Origin: an uncultured Lentibacter sp.
GTDB lineage: Bacteria > Pseudomonadota > Alphaproteobacteria > Rhodobacterales > Rhodobacteraceae
Reading direction: 5' to 3'
DNA length: 64,000 nucleotides
NCBI GenBank assembly: GCA_947497495.1
Contig: CANMGT010000003.1
Coordinates: 1-64,000 of the forward strand
Below, piece after piece: positions 28,045 through 37,270 of the stretch. The notes beneath the pieces were generated by a model that saw nothing but the letters and a program-made list of their open reading frames with translations, had not been told where the DNA came from and searched no databases. Within the stretch, counting starts at the first letter, position 1. Each line of letters opens with the position of its first letter. The position numbers and the translations under genes are program-made.

Positions 28045-28503
28045 ATGCGAGATAAGCTCAACAGCGCCCTGAAACAGGCGATGAAAGATAAAGACGCCAG
28101 CCGTCTGTCAACGCTCCGGCTCATCAACGCAGCGATCAAAGACCGTGAGATCGCGGCGCGCGGCGAGGGCCGCGAAGACGGCGTGAGCGAAGACGAAGTG
28201 CTTGCGATCATGGGTAAGATGGTCAAGCAGCGTCAGGAAAGCGCGCGTGTCTATGAAGAGGGCAACCGCCTTGATCTGGCCGAGCGCGAACTCTCCGAAA
28301 TCACCATTATCGAAGAGTTTTTGCCACGCCAGCTTGACGCTGCCGAAGTTGAAAAAGCCGTCGCACAGGCGATCGCCGATACGGGCGCTGAAAGCATCCG
28401 CGACATGGGCAAGGTCATGGGCGACTTGAAAGCCAAATATACCGGCCAGATGGACTTCGGCGCCGCTGGCCCAATGGTTAAGGCCGCGCTCACGGGCGGC
28501 TAA
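28045..28503 (+). CDS. GatB/YqeY-domain protein
   Basis: A 152-residue YqeY-like protein: N-terminal MRDKLNSALKQAMKDKDASRLSTLRLINAAIKD and the C-terminal tRNA-binding helical tail (IRDMGKVMGDLKAKYTGQMDFG). YqeY resembles the tail domain of the GatB amidotransferase subunit and may bind tRNA-like structures; its job is not settled. It is alone on this strand in a region otherwise devoted to other work. Confidence 0.92.
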   Translation: MRDKLNSALKQAMKDKDASRLSTLRLINAAIKDREIAARGEGREDGVSEDEVLAIMGKMVKQRQESARVYEEGNRLDLAERELSEITIIEEFLPRQLDAAEVEKAVAQAIADTGAESIRDMGKVMGDLKAKYTGQMDFGAAGPMVKAALTGG

Positions 28504-28598
28504 ACCGGCACGCTCCAAAGCACGGTTGGTTAACCCAACTCAAACCTCCTTAACTCTGCGCACAGCGTGGTTAACGCTGTTTGCCGCCCCCGAAAAGG

Positions 28599-28664
28599 CA
28601 GTGCCTACGGTATGCGGCTTTGTATGCAGCACTCCGTGCAGAACGCGTGCATACAGTTTTGCGG
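28599..28664 (+). repeat. Dispersed 66-bp intergenic repeat, copy B
   Basis: Nearly identical to copies at 36-101 (opposite strand) and 51975-52040. It differs from copy C by only a few bases, among them CTACGG for CTAAGG. It sits inside a 326-base gap (28504-28829) between yqeY and the spike-like gene. That gap also holds several TTAAC words (for example around 28530, 28551, 28571 and 28687) but no complete TTAA-N7-TTAA CtrA site. Confidence 0.85.
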
Positions 28665-28829
28665 CCGCCAAAGCTGGCCAAACAGGTTAACGCGCCGCGC
28701 GCCGCAGGGCTGCGCACGGTCGTCTCAGGCTGCGTTAAGACATCGTTGATACTTCCTTTTTCGTGTGAGGGCACAGGCCCCCAAACGAGTTGCAATGAGC
28801 AAACACGCCGCGGCGTGGGAAGGATATTT

Positions 28830-31118
28830 ATGAACAAAGCGATAACTGATGGTGTGCTCCTGGCCCCCCCCGCCTTTGCGGGCGGGCTTGATGTCTGGTC
28901 AAGCCAGGACGGCACGCCCGGCTCGGACACCTATGAAAACAGCGCGGCTGCTGCCTTCGTCCCCGCGGACGCCGATTTTGGTGGCTGCCTTGAACTTGTC
29001 AAAACAGACGCCACGCAAAAGCTGCGTTACATGGGCGAAACCCCGTTGCTGCCCGGCTGCTACGTGCAGGTGCGCGCCCGCGTAAAGGCCGTGAGCGGCC
29101 CGCTGCCGAGCCTGCGGATCGCCGCATGGGCTGGCGGCGCTGGCGGCGCGCATGTTGGCGGTGTCCTTGAGCAGGGGCCAAGCATCACGCTGACGACCTA
29201 CGGCGAAGTTGTTGAAATTACGGCAATTATCGGTGCCGGCGCGCGCAATGGTGTTGACATGGTCTGGGGCGCTGAGGCGCTTTACGCCCATATCGGCCTT
29301 GACATGACAGGCACAACGGGCGGCGTTGTGCGCATTGATGACATCGAAGTCGAGGACATTACCTCGGCGTTTTTGCGCGACATGCTGGCGATGGTCGATG
29401 TGCGCGACTATGGCGCTGTGGGCGACGGTGTGACCGACGATCTGGCCGCTTTTGAAGCCGCCGACGCCGCCGCCAACGGGCGCGTTGTGCTGGTGTCAAA
29501 GGGCACTTACTTGCTGGGGGACAGCATGACTTTCGAAAGCCGGGTGCGCTTTGAAGGCACTGTCGAAATGGCGCCGGAACATGTTTTTGCGCTGACCAAA
29601 GATTTCAATCTGCCTGCTTATATTGACGCCTTTGGAAACGAGGAACTGGCCAACAAGAAGGCCATTCAGGCACTGTTCCAGAATGTTGATCACGAGTCAC
29701 TGGACATGGACGGGCGGCGCATTTCTATTGACGCACCGATTGACGTGAGTGCGGTTGTCGGGCGCACGAATTACGCGACCCGCAGGCTCATTCACAACGG
29801 GCAGTTTGACGTGCAGGCGGGTGCCGCTTGGGACACCGAGGTTTTCACCAGTCAGGCGACCTATTCGCTGAGTGCGGATTACACGCTTTCGGGGGTGACA
29901 AACATTGCCTCTATCCCTGTTGGTGCCTTGGTTGAGGGCAGTGGTGTTGGCCGCGAGGTTTATGTGCGTGCCAAAAACGTGGGCGCGCAGGAGCTGACCC
30001 TGTCAAAGAAGCTGTATGACGCTGCAGGCACGCAGAACTTCACCTTCCGCCGCTTCAAATATGTTCTTGATTTCAGTGGCTTCGACGACCTTGGCCGCTT
30101 TTGCATGTCAGACATTGAGTTTCGCTTGAAGGGCGAGGCGAGCGGCATTTGCCTTGCGCCTAAGGGGTTGATCTTCTCGGTGGAGAACTGCTTTTTCACG
30201 GGCCCGAAGGACCGCGGGATTTCAAGCCCCGGCGAAGGCTGTCAGGGGATGCTGATCGATCGTTGCCAATTCTTGTCGGACGAGGGCCAGACCGTGAGCC
30301 AGGACAGGGTTTCGATCGCGCTCAACGCAAACGGCAACGACGTGAAGCTGCGCAACAACCGCGTGGTCAAGTTCCGCCATTTTGCTGTTCTGGGCGGCTC
30401 CGGCTCGATCATCAGCGGCAACCACTTCTTTCAGGGCGATGGTGAAGACGCGGGTTTGCGGGTTGCGGGGATCGTGCTGACGGGCACGAACTGCCGGGCG
30501 ACGATTGATGGCAACTATATCGACAATTGCTTTATCGAGTGGACAAACGAGCACGACAACGAGCCAGACTTCGCGTCGGAATACAGCTTCAGCCAGCTCA
30601 ACATCGCTGACAACATCTTCCTCGCGAGCCATGTTGCGCCTTGGTTCAGCTTCATCATCGTCAAGCCCCACGGCCCCGGCCACTTTATCAACGGGCTCAA
30701 CGTGCAGGGCAATTTCTTCCGCGTCATCGGCAACACGATCGACCGTGTTGAAAGAGTCGACACAAGCTTTGCCGGCTTTGACTACTCGCGGATGAACAAC
30801 GTCAACTGGAACGACAATATGTACAACGCGATCGGGGTTTCGACCGTCAATCCGCTTGTCATCACCCATAAGGAGCAAACCGAGAGCGACACATGGCAGA
30901 TCAGCGGGGCGCCGCAATTGCCCTTCGGGGGCTGGGCGCGCAAGGTTGAATCTGTGGTGGCCGAAGGCGCTATCCGCAATGCTGCCAACGTGAAGCGCTT
31001 CGAGATGCCCTATGTCGAAGTCGGCCAAGGGCTCGAAAAAGACGAGGTGCATGTGAAGTGGGAGCAAGCAGTGCGTGGCACCGTCGTAGTGTCCATGCGG
31101 GTTGATTCACCGATCTAG
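28830..31118 (+). CDS. Beta-helix (pectate-lyase-3/GH28-like) spike protein; candidate GTA head spike
   Basis: A 762-residue protein with no signal peptide. Residues about 1-180 are beta-rich and end in a lectin- or CBM-like domain; at about 191-206 the sequence VDVRDYGAVGDGVTDD is the canonical entry into a phage-tailspike/Pectate_lyase_3 right-handed beta-helix, which runs to about residue 660; the rest may be a trimerisation cap. Lack of export signal, tailspike-type layout and conservation in Rhodobacterales suggest a particle component. My memory links such a protein to the RcGTA head spike GhsB, but I cannot confirm it here. The ATG at 28830 has AGGATA upstream. Confidence 0.7.
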   Translation: MNKAITDGVLLAPPAFAGGLDVWSSQDGTPGSDTYENSAAAAFVPADADFGGCLELVKTDATQKLRYMGETPLLPGCYVQVRARVKAVSGPLPSLRIAAWAGGAGGAHVGGVLEQGPSITLTTYGEVVEITAIIGAGARNGVDMVWGAEALYAHIGLDMTGTTGGVVRIDDIEVEDITSAFLRDMLAMVDVRDYGAVGDGVTDDLAAFEAADAAANGRVVLVSKGTYLLGDSMTFESRVRFEGTVEMAPEHVFALTKDFNLPAYIDAFGNEELANKKAIQALFQNVDHESLDMDGRRISIDAPIDVSAVVGRTNYATRRLIHNGQFDVQAGAAWDTEVFTSQATYSLSADYTLSGVTNIASIPVGALVEGSGVGREVYVRAKNVGAQELTLSKKLYDAAGTQNFTFRRFKYVLDFSGFDDLGRFCMSDIEFRLKGEASGICLAPKGLIFSVENCFFTGPKDRGISSPGEGCQGMLIDRCQFLSDEGQTVSQDRVSIALNANGNDVKLRNNRVVKFRHFAVLGGSGSIISGNHFFQGDGEDAGLRVAGIVLTGTNCRATIDGNYIDNCFIEWTNEHDNEPDFASEYSFSQLNIADNIFLASHVAPWFSFIIVKPHGPGHFINGLNVQGNFFRVIGNTIDRVERVDTSFAGFDYSRMNNVNWNDNMYNAIGVSTVNPLVITHKEQTESDTWQISGAPQLPFGGWARKVESVVAEGAIRNAANVKRFEMPYVEVGQGLEKDEVHVKWEQAVRGTVVVSMRVDSPI

Positions 31119-31151
31119 TGAGAGCCAGACACACCGGCCCAACAGGTCAAG

Positions 31152-31178
31152 AAGGGCGCCTTTCGCGGGCGCCCTTTT
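31152..31178 (+). terminator. Bidirectional rho-independent terminator
   Basis: A nine-pair stem AAGGGCGCC / GGCGCCCTT with loop TTTCGCG, followed by TTTT. It ends the spike-like gene and also lies just past the 3' end of the convergent barrel gene. Confidence 0.85.
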
Positions 31179-31183
31179 CGCGT

Positions 31184-31837
31184 TCAAAACGCCCGCCAGA
31201 GACCAGCCTTAATGCCGTAGGCTTTCGGCCCGCGCAGCTCGGTGGAAAAACCAAGCTCAAAGTGCATCTTGCGCCCCATAGGCATCGCAAAAGAAGGCGC
31301 AAGCCGCGCAAACCCGTTGTCGCCCCGCTGCTTGCCAAGCTGCAACTGCAAGATCGACTTGAAGCCGCGCTCGTGGTTAAACCCCAGCGTTATATCGGCC
31401 TTCACATCGGTATGGCCGCGGTCGATGTGGTGCTCAAACAGCGAGTCGAGCGTAAACCAGCCTTTACCGATCCGGTTTTCAAAGCCAAAGCCATAGTTCA
31501 GCCCTGGTCGCACGACGGTGTCGCCCGCGATGCGCCCAAAGCTGATTTCGGCGGCGAAGTGGTGTTTTTCGCCAAGCGTCGCAATCGGGTAGCTGAGAAA
31601 CAAAAGCGCCTTGGAGTTGCCCGACACGCTGTGGCCCACGTCACTGCCAAGGGTGAGCTTGTCGGTCAGGCCGAACTCGACATAGCTGCTGGTGTAATAG
31701 CTGACAGGGCCGGAGAGGCTGGGGGCCGTGGCCTGAAGGCTCACCATAGCAAAGCCGTTGCCCTTGCCGCGCGGCCAAGCGCCGGCATGGGCTACACTGG
31801 CGAAGGCCAGCAGGAGAAGGGCGAGGCGTATCATCAT
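31184..31837 (-). CDS. Exported beta-barrel-like outer-membrane protein, unknown function
   Basis: A 217-residue protein. Residues 1-17 are a signal peptide (MMIRLALLLLAFASVAHA, cut before GAW). The remainder alternates polar and aromatic residues in 8-12-residue strands and ends in LWRAF, that is, with a C-terminal Phe as in outer-membrane barrels. No family recognised. The upstream in-frame extension to 32002 is dropped because the signal peptide starts here. It is convergent with the spike-like gene and shares its terminator region; a role as a surface receptor is only a guess. Confidence 0.65.
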   Translation of the reverse strand: MMIRLALLLLAFASVAHAGAWPRGKGNGFAMVSLQATAPSLSGPVSYYTSSYVEFGLTDKLTLGSDVGHSVSGNSKALLFLSYPIATLGEKHHFAAEISFGRIAGDTVVRPGLNYGFGFENRIGKGWFTLDSLFEHHIDRGHTDVKADITLGFNHERGFKSILQLQLGKQRGDNGFARLAPSFAMPMGRKMHFELGFSTELRGPKAYGIKAGLWRAF

Positions 31838-32065
31838 GGTTAACTCGCCGTTCACCTTGATTAATAAGGGTAAAGGTTTGGTTAACGTGGCTGGGGTTTC
31901 CAACAGACGCGCGCTCCTGTTGTGACCGAGGCTGATAGTGCCGTTTTTGGGTGCTTGTTGGGGCCTTCCGTTCGCTGGTTTGCCGCCTGTTCCACCTTGC
32001 AATGGCGGTAGAAAATATCGAAGATGAGTGTCACGCGTTCAGCAGCAAAAATAGGGGATGCCACT

Positions 32066-32449
32066 ATGCACCGAATTCTGACACCACTTGCTTTATGTCT
32101 TACTCTGGCCACGCCTGTAGCCGCGCAGGAGTTGGTGGGAAGCTATGTGGCCTACATCAGCCGCGATGATCTTTACAGTTCCAAGGGGACGCGCCTTAGG
32201 GAGCCTTGGCAAGTATTGCGTCAGGACAGAGCGAACTTCCACCGGTTCGGAATTCGTCAGGCCGGAGATGAAACCGATAGCTTTTTTGCTAGCAAAGAAA
32301 ACCGTGGCATCATGGAACGGATGATCATGAACGGTTCGATAGATCCTGCCGCGGCACGCATCCTTACGCAGGGCGGCGCGACCGTATTTGTGCGTATTTA
32401 TGGCAGCGGCAGTCGGGGAACCTCTGTTCGGGTTACGGTTGTCGACTGA
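32066..32449 (+). CDS. Small secreted protein, unknown function
   Basis: A 127-residue protein with a clear signal peptide (MHRILTPLALCLTLATPVAAQ, cut after AAA or before E22). The mature domain, about 105 residues, is predicted to be beta-rich, with the run SSKGTRLREPWQVLRQDRANFHRFG. I do not recognise a family. The ATG at 32066 follows AGGGGATG; an in-frame ATG 42 bases upstream is less likely. The stop overlaps the convergent ydcF-like gene by 17 bases. Confidence 0.65.
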   Translation: MHRILTPLALCLTLATPVAAQELVGSYVAYISRDDLYSSKGTRLREPWQVLRQDRANFHRFGIRQAGDETDSFFASKENRGIMERMIMNGSIDPAAARILTQGGATVFVRIYGSGSRGTSVRVTVVD

Positions 32450-32921
32450 TCTGCCTTAGCTTGACGAAATAAAATAATATTGCCGGAATTTCCCGCAAGT
32501 ATGATTTTAGGACGCGGCTGCGTTTGGTGCCCGTGAGCGGCGGGCAATCGGCTTGTGCGTTGAGGCCATAGGCGCGTGCCGTCATCATGGCGCGCGGGGC
32601 GTGGTACTTGTCGGTCACGATGGTGACGTTGTCGGACGCCAAGAAAGGATGTTCGCGAAGCGCTTGGGCGATGTTCTCTATCGTGGTGGCGGAGGTCTCT
32701 TCCAGAAAAAGGGCTGAATCAGGCACCCCGTTGGCGCGGCAAATCTCGCGGGCTGCCTGTGCTTCGCTGGGGGGCGTTCTGCCGATACCACCCGTCAGAA
32801 CGATGCGCTCCACGGCGCCTGATAGGAAAAGCCCGGCTGCATGCTCGCTGCGGCGTTTTAGTGTTGGTGACGGCCTCCCCCCTGGCCAGACGGCAGCGCC
32901 AAGAACGATCGCCGTGCGCAT
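32433..32921 (-). CDS. YdcF/DUF218-family protein
   Basis: A 162-residue YdcF-like protein (DUF218, Rossmann-like). The opening RTAIVLGAAVWPGGRPSPTLKRR, the VLTGGIGRTPPSEA loop, and VTDKYHAPRAMMTARAYG are the family motifs. Family members may bind SAM or act in envelope biogenesis (SanA, ElyC). The ATG at 32921 shares one base with the uvrB stop (TGATG), so it is translationally coupled to uvrB. Confidence 0.8.
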   Translation of the reverse strand: MRTAIVLGAAVWPGGRPSPTLKRRSEHAAGLFLSGAVERIVLTGGIGRTPPSEAQAAREICRANGVPDSALFLEETSATTIENIAQALREHPFLASDNVTIVTDKYHAPRAMMTARAYGLNAQADCPPLTGTKRSRVLKSYLREIPAILFYFVKLRQISRQP

Positions 32922-35119
32922 CACCGCCCCCGCCGTTTCACGTTCCCACCACGTTGCCCCGGGCGGCCAGCTGTTGAGCGGCCCCGGGACTTGGTGGCAT
33001 TTTCGCTTGCAGCCTCAACGGCGGACTGGCGTGCGAGCGGGTCATCGTGAATCGCCAGATCAACCGCCTCAAGCCGTTTGACTTCGTCCCTAAGCCTTGC
33101 AGCTTCCTCAAACTCCAGGTTCTCGGCAGCTTTGCGCATGTCGGTGCGCAGCCCTTCGAGCACGGCCTTCAGGTTGCCGCCTGCCAGCCCGTCGTCGATT
33201 GTCGCGGTCACACGGTTCATGTCGACGTCGCCTTGGTAGAGGCCCGAGAGCACGTCATCGACGTTTTTCTTGACGGTTTCGGGCGTTATCCCGTGCTCAA
33301 GGTTGTAGGCGTGCTGCTTTTCGCGGCGTCTGTCTGTCTCGCCTATGGCGCGTTCCATGGAGCCTGTGATGCGGTCGGCATACATGATGACGCGGCCTTC
33401 GGCGTTGCGCGCGGCGCGGCCGATTGTCTGGATCAGCGATGTTTCGGAACGCAGGAAGCCTTCCTTGTCAGCGTCCAGAATTGCCACCAGCCCGCATTCG
33501 GGAATGTCGAGCCCCTCGCGCAGCAGGTTGATGCCGATGAGCACGTCAAACGCGCCGAGGCGTAAGTCGCGCAGGATTTCGATCCGCTCGAGCGTGTCGA
33601 TGTCGGAGTGCATATAGCGCACGCGGATGCCTTGCTCGTGCATATACTCGGTGAGGTCTTCGGCCATGCGCTTGGTGAGCGTGGTGCAGAGCACGCGAAA
33701 GCCCTCAGCGGTGACGCGTTTGACCTCATCCAGGAGGTCATCAACCTGTGTTTCGACAGGGCGAATTTCGATCACCGGATCAAGCAGCCCTGTAGGGCGG
33801 ATCACCTGCTCGGCAAAAACGCCGCCTGTTTGCTCCAGCTCCCACTTTGACGGGGTCGCGGAGACGAAAACCGACTGCGAGCGCATGGCGTCCCATTCCT
33901 CGAACTTGAGGGGGCGGTTGTCCATGCAGGAGGGCAGGCGGAAGCCGTGCTCGGAGAGGGTAAACTTGCGCCGGTAGTCGCCCTTATACATGCCGCCGAT
34001 CTGCGGCACCGAGACGTGGCTTTCGTCGGCAAAGACAATCGCGTTGTCGGGGATGAACTCGAACAACGTGGGCGGCGGCTCGCCCGGCGCACGGCCCGTG
34101 AGGTAGCGCGAATAGTTCTCGATGCCGTTGCAGAAGCCCTGCGCCTCCATCATTTCCAGATCAAAGTTGGTGCGTTGCTCAAGGCGTTGGGCTTCAAGCA
34201 GTTTGCCTTCGCTTGTGAATTGGTCAAGCCGCATCCGCAGCTCTTTTTTGATGTGCTGGATCGCCTGCAGGAGCGTTGGCTTGGGCGTTACGTAGTGCGA
34301 GTTGGCGTAGACGCGCACCTTGTCCATCGTGCCGGCTTTTTCGCCTGTGAGCGGGTCAAACTCCTGTATGCTTTCAAGCTCTTCGCCAAAGAAGCTGAGC
34401 TTCCAGGCGCGGTCTTCAAGGTGCGCAGGCCAGATTTCGAGACTGTCGCCGCGCACACGAAAGGAGCCGCGCTGAAAGCCCGCGTCGTTGCGTTTGTATT
34501 GCTGCGCGACGAGGTCTGCCATGACAGAGCGCTGGTCGTAGTCGTTGCCGACGATCAGGTCTTGCGTCATGGCGCCGTAGGTTTCCACAGAGCCGATACC
34601 GTAGATGCACGACACCGAGGCGACGATGATCACATCGTCACGCTCAAGGAGCGCGCGGGTGGCCGAGTGACGCATCCTGTCGATCTGCTCGTTGATCTGG
34701 CTTTCTTTCTCGATGAAGGTATCCGAGCGGGCCACATAAGCCTCGGGTTGGTAGTAGTCGTAGAACGACACGAAATACTCGACAGCGTTGTCGGGGAAGA
34801 AGCCTTTCATCTCGCCGTAAAGCTGGGCCGCGAGCGTCTTGTTGGGCGCAAGGATGATCGCAGGGCGCTGGGTTTCCTCGATGACTTTCGCCATGGTGAA
34901 CGTCTTGCCCGTGCCCGTCGCCCCCAGCAGCACCTGGTTGCGCTCGCCCTCAAGGATGCCTTGTTTGAGCTCGGCAATCGCGGTGGGCTGATCGCCCGCA
35001 GCGGTAAAGGGCGTGTGCATGACAAAGGCCTTGCCACCCTCAAGCTTCTCACGCTCCCGCACGGCGCCAACAGGGGCGTTCATCAGGGCAGGAGAGGTGT
35101 CGGTGTGGGCATGGGGCAT
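32921..35119 (-). CDS. uvrB: Excinuclease ABC subunit B
   Basis: DNA-damage recognition helicase of nucleotide excision repair. At 732 residues it is longer than E. coli UvrB (673) because of extra N- and C-terminal residues. Walker A is [15 protein letters not shown] (about 61-75), the beta-hairpin region with [10 protein letters not shown] is near 119-128, the helicase motif is VFADESHVS near 363-371, and motif VI is QTIGRAARN near 565-573; the UVR domain ([28 protein letters not shown]) lies near 655-682. The ydcF-like gene follows in one unit. Confidence 0.98.
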   Translation of the reverse strand: MPHAHTDTSPALMNAPVGAVREREKLEGGKAFVMHTPFTAAGDQPTAIAELKQGILEGERNQVLLGATGTGKTFTMAKVIEETQRPAIILAPNKTLAAQLYGEMKGFFPDNAVEYFVSFYDYYQPEAYVARSDTFIEKESQINEQIDRMRHSATRALLERDDVIIVASVSCIYGIGSVETYGAMTQDLIVGNDYDQRSVMADLVAQQYKRNDAGFQRGSFRVRGDSLEIWPAHLEDRAWKLSFFGEELESIQEFDPLTGEKAGTMDKVRVYANSHYVTPKPTLLQAIQHIKKELRMRLDQFTSEGKLLEAQRLEQRTNFDLEMMEAQGFCNGIENYSRYLTGRAPGEPPPTLFEFIPDNAIVFADESHVSVPQIGGMYKGDYRRKFTLSEHGFRLPSCMDNRPLKFEEWDAMRSQSVFVSATPSKWELEQTGGVFAEQVIRPTGLLDPVIEIRPVETQVDDLLDEVKRVTAEGFRVLCTTLTKRMAEDLTEYMHEQGIRVRYMHSDIDTLERIEILRDLRLGAFDVLIGINLLREGLDIPECGLVAILDADKEGFLRSETSLIQTIGRAARNAEGRVIMYADRITGSMERAIGETDRRREKQHAYNLEHGITPETVKKNVDDVLSGLYQGDVDMNRVTATIDDGLAGGNLKAVLEGLRTDMRKAAENLEFEEAARLRDEVKRLEAVDLAIHDDPLARQSAVEAASENATKSRGRSTAGRPGQRGGNVKRRGR

Positions 35120-35302
35120 GGGGCGGCAGCTCGCTTGTTGTCAGGCTCTCAACCTGTGGCTTTTGAGGGCCGATTGCAAGGGCGGGGCGCGCCACCTACT
35201 GACAGAATTTGGCAGGAGGATCGCATTCACCATAGGGCCAATTCCGGCTTGCGACTTTTGCAGAAATCCCCGATAAATAGTCAAGTAATTTGGAGCCAAA
35301 CC

Positions 35303-35614
35303 ATGCGCGCACGTATTTATCAACCCGCCCGAAACGCTATGCAGTCAGGCACTGGCAAGACAAAGCACTGGGTTCTGGAGTTTGCGCCGGCGTCGCGTCG
35401 CGAGGTTGATCCGCTGATGGGCTGGACTTCGTCATCTGATACGCAAGCGCAGGTGAAGCTCAAGTTTGACAGCAAAGAAGCCGCGCTTGAGTATGCTCAG
35501 GCGCATGGGATTGAGGCCGTTGTGCAAGAGCCCCACAAGCGCAAACCCAACATTCGCGCAGGCGGCTACGGCGAAAACTTCGCCACCAACCGCCGCGTGC
35601 CCTGGACGCACTAA
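35303..35614 (+). CDS. NADH dehydrogenase accessory subunit, NDUFS4-like (ETC complex I conserved region)
   Basis: A 103-residue homologue of the 18-kDa Complex I subunit NDUFS4. The signature WVLEFAP, the DPLMGWTSS core (about 36-44) and the closing NRRVPWTH are all present. Alphaproteobacteria carry this eukaryote-like accessory subunit, usually away from the nuo operon, as here. It has TGGAG eight to nine bases upstream of the ATG at 35303; the open frame extending to 33947 is antisense to uvrB and not real. Confidence 0.92.
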   Translation: MRARIYQPARNAMQSGTGKTKHWVLEFAPASRREVDPLMGWTSSSDTQAQVKLKFDSKEAALEYAQAHGIEAVVQEPHKRKPNIRAGGYGENFATNRRVPWTH

Positions 35615-35775
35615 ACACTGGCATCCGCAAGGTGAGCGCGCAGGCGTGGTCGCGCGGCTGGCTGAGCGGGCGCCCTTCGTCAAAAAAACGGCCGTTTGTG
35701 CTACCCGCGGCGAATGTCCGGCTCGAGCCCACATTGACGAATGTTGCGACCTGTATGAATGGCTGGAACAGGATC

Positions 35776-36648
35776 TTAGGACGCTGCGAGAATTCTTTTG
35801 CCAATCTTGCCAACTTCTGCCGCAACGGCGCGCACTTTGTTTGATGTGCGGTTGTCTTGATGCCGCAAAATCCACGCAGAGTTCTGTGTGACGATTGGCT
35901 CAGCGGGCATGCGAACCAGCGCTTCTTGGTTGTTCGCAACAGCTGTCGGCAATAGCGCCACCCCAAGACCATGCTGAACAGCCAATAACATGGTTTGAAG
36001 ATCATTTACGAACATCGTGCGCTTCGGGGCATCTTCCAGAGCGAACCATTGATCATGATGAACCGGCGCGTGCGACATTTGAATGAAGGTAATGTCGGCA
36101 TAACGCGTTTTCTTGAATAACTCAGCATTGGCCGCTGTACCGTACAGCCCCAATCGCACCGAACCGATCTTGTTGCCGATAAGATCTTGAGGCGGGGTCT
36201 TGGTAAATCTCAAGGCTAGATCGACATCGCCGGCCTCAATACTACACATTTCGTCCTGAGTGATCAGGTCGAATGATAGATCCGGGTACTTGGACTGAAT
36301 TTCCTTCAACGCGGGGAGAACGATCAAATCCATACCCCAACTCACAGACGAGATTCCAACTCTGCCAGAATATGCTTCTGCTTCGTTGTTCGACAGCCGA
36401 AGGACTTCATGAGCCTTTTGCTCCATTTGCTGAGCGACAACCAAAACATCCTTTCCTTTTTGGGTAAGGGTCCATCTTTGGCCTGATTTGTCCGTCAATC
36501 GAACCCCCAGTTCCTTCTCGAGGGATCTCATCCGCCTGGCGACCGTTTGATGGCTATATCCGAGCTGATCCGCTGCCTTTTTCAGACCACCGAACGTGTC
36601 GAGCGCCACAAGAAATTTCAAGTCATCCCAATTGATCTGCCTGTCCAT
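35776..36648 (-). CDS. LysR-family transcriptional regulator
   Basis: A 290-residue LysR-type regulator: helix-turn-helix at about 4-62 (INWDDLKFLVALDTFGGLKKAADQLGYSHQTVARRMRSLEKELG), then a periplasmic-binding-like effector domain with IMSHAPVHHDQWF near 182-197. It is divergent from a MAPEG-family gene, 89 bases apart, and probably controls it. This pair looks more AT-rich than its surroundings, which fits recent acquisition. Confidence 0.9.
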   Translation of the reverse strand: MDRQINWDDLKFLVALDTFGGLKKAADQLGYSHQTVARRMRSLEKELGVRLTDKSGQRWTLTQKGKDVLVVAQQMEQKAHEVLRLSNNEAEAYSGRVGISSVSWGMDLIVLPALKEIQSKYPDLSFDLITQDEMCSIEAGDVDLALRFTKTPPQDLIGNKIGSVRLGLYGTAANAELFKKTRYADITFIQMSHAPVHHDQWFALEDAPKRTMFVNDLQTMLLAVQHGLGVALLPTAVANNQEALVRMPAEPIVTQNSAWILRHQDNRTSNKVRAVAAEVGKIGKRILAAS

Positions 36649-36737
36649 ATTTGGCCCCCAGATGTCCTTTCTTGTCCATTTTTTCCTTTATACACTTCGC
36701 TTAAGTTTGAGCGAGGGCAAAGAGAAAGGGACGCAGC

Positions 36738-37142
36738 ATGAACTTACCGATGGCTTTACTACTTATGGGCGGCCTGCATGTGATTTTGTTGCTCTTCCAT
36801 GGGTCCTATATTGCTGTCGCGCACGGGCTGCGCTGGGGCTTAGGCCGAAGGTCAGAGGCGATCAGGAAACACGATTTTGATCGACGCATTGAAAGATCCA
36901 TTGCTAACAACATCGAAAGCTTGGCGGCATTTCTCCCTATTTGCGCCGTTGCTCTCTATCTGAATGCAGACGGTCCTATTTACGACGCCGCTGCCCTTGT
37001 TTATGTTGTTGCTCGGCTCGGCTTTGTTGCGGTCTACCTCGCCAACATTCCCTACATTAGGACGGCGTTCTGGTTCCTTGGTCAAGGTGCCATCATGGTC
37101 CTCTTTGTCACTTCCTTCACGGCACTCAGCGGCCTGGGATAA
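36738..37142 (+). CDS. MAPEG-family membrane protein
   Basis: A 134-residue inner-membrane protein with four predicted helices. The MAPEG core RKHDFDRRIERSIANNIESL (about 43-62) shows the R...R..N..E pattern that binds glutathione in microsomal glutathione transferases and related eicosanoid enzymes. A detoxification or lipid-peroxide role is possible but the substrate is unknown. It is divergent from a LysR gene. The start ATG at 36738 follows GGGACGCAGC. Confidence 0.85.
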   Translation: MNLPMALLLMGGLHVILLLFHGSYIAVAHGLRWGLGRRSEAIRKHDFDRRIERSIANNIESLAAFLPICAVALYLNADGPIYDAAALVYVVARLGFVAVYLANIPYIRTAFWFLGQGAIMVLFVTSFTALSGLG

Positions 37143-37270
37143 ACGTCAAAAGATGCTCTAAACAGCTAGGAACCGCGATAGAAAGCGGAACTTCGCCATG
37201 GCAGAACAATCGGCAGCTCCGTCCCGCAAAGCGGTCAAAGCGTGCGCAGCGGAAGCGGGGTGGCATCGCG

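Noticed and set aside
28581..28829. Upstream in-frame extension of the spike-like gene
   Set aside because: It would translate the 66-bp repeat; the same reading is found in another copy that is not coding. The ATG at 28830 has a ribosome site and the family's usual start.
28504..28829. CtrA binding site upstream of the spike-like gene
   Set aside because: There are several TTAAC words, but none of them are spaced as TTAA-N7-TTAA.
28830..31118. Secreted pectate lyase or polygalacturonase for polysaccharide use
   Set aside because: There is no signal peptide and no polysaccharide-utilisation genes nearby; the fold entry motif is also usual in phage spikes.
33947..35302. Long open frame opposite uvrB that runs into the Complex I subunit
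   Set aside because: It is antisense to uvrB, which has full helicase motifs. The real gene starts at the ATG at 35303 with a ribosome site.
35466..35891. Plus-strand 141-codon frame between the Complex I gene and LysR
   Set aside because: It overlaps the Complex I gene and the LysR 3' end in other frames, and has no recognisable domain. I treat 35615-35775 as empty.
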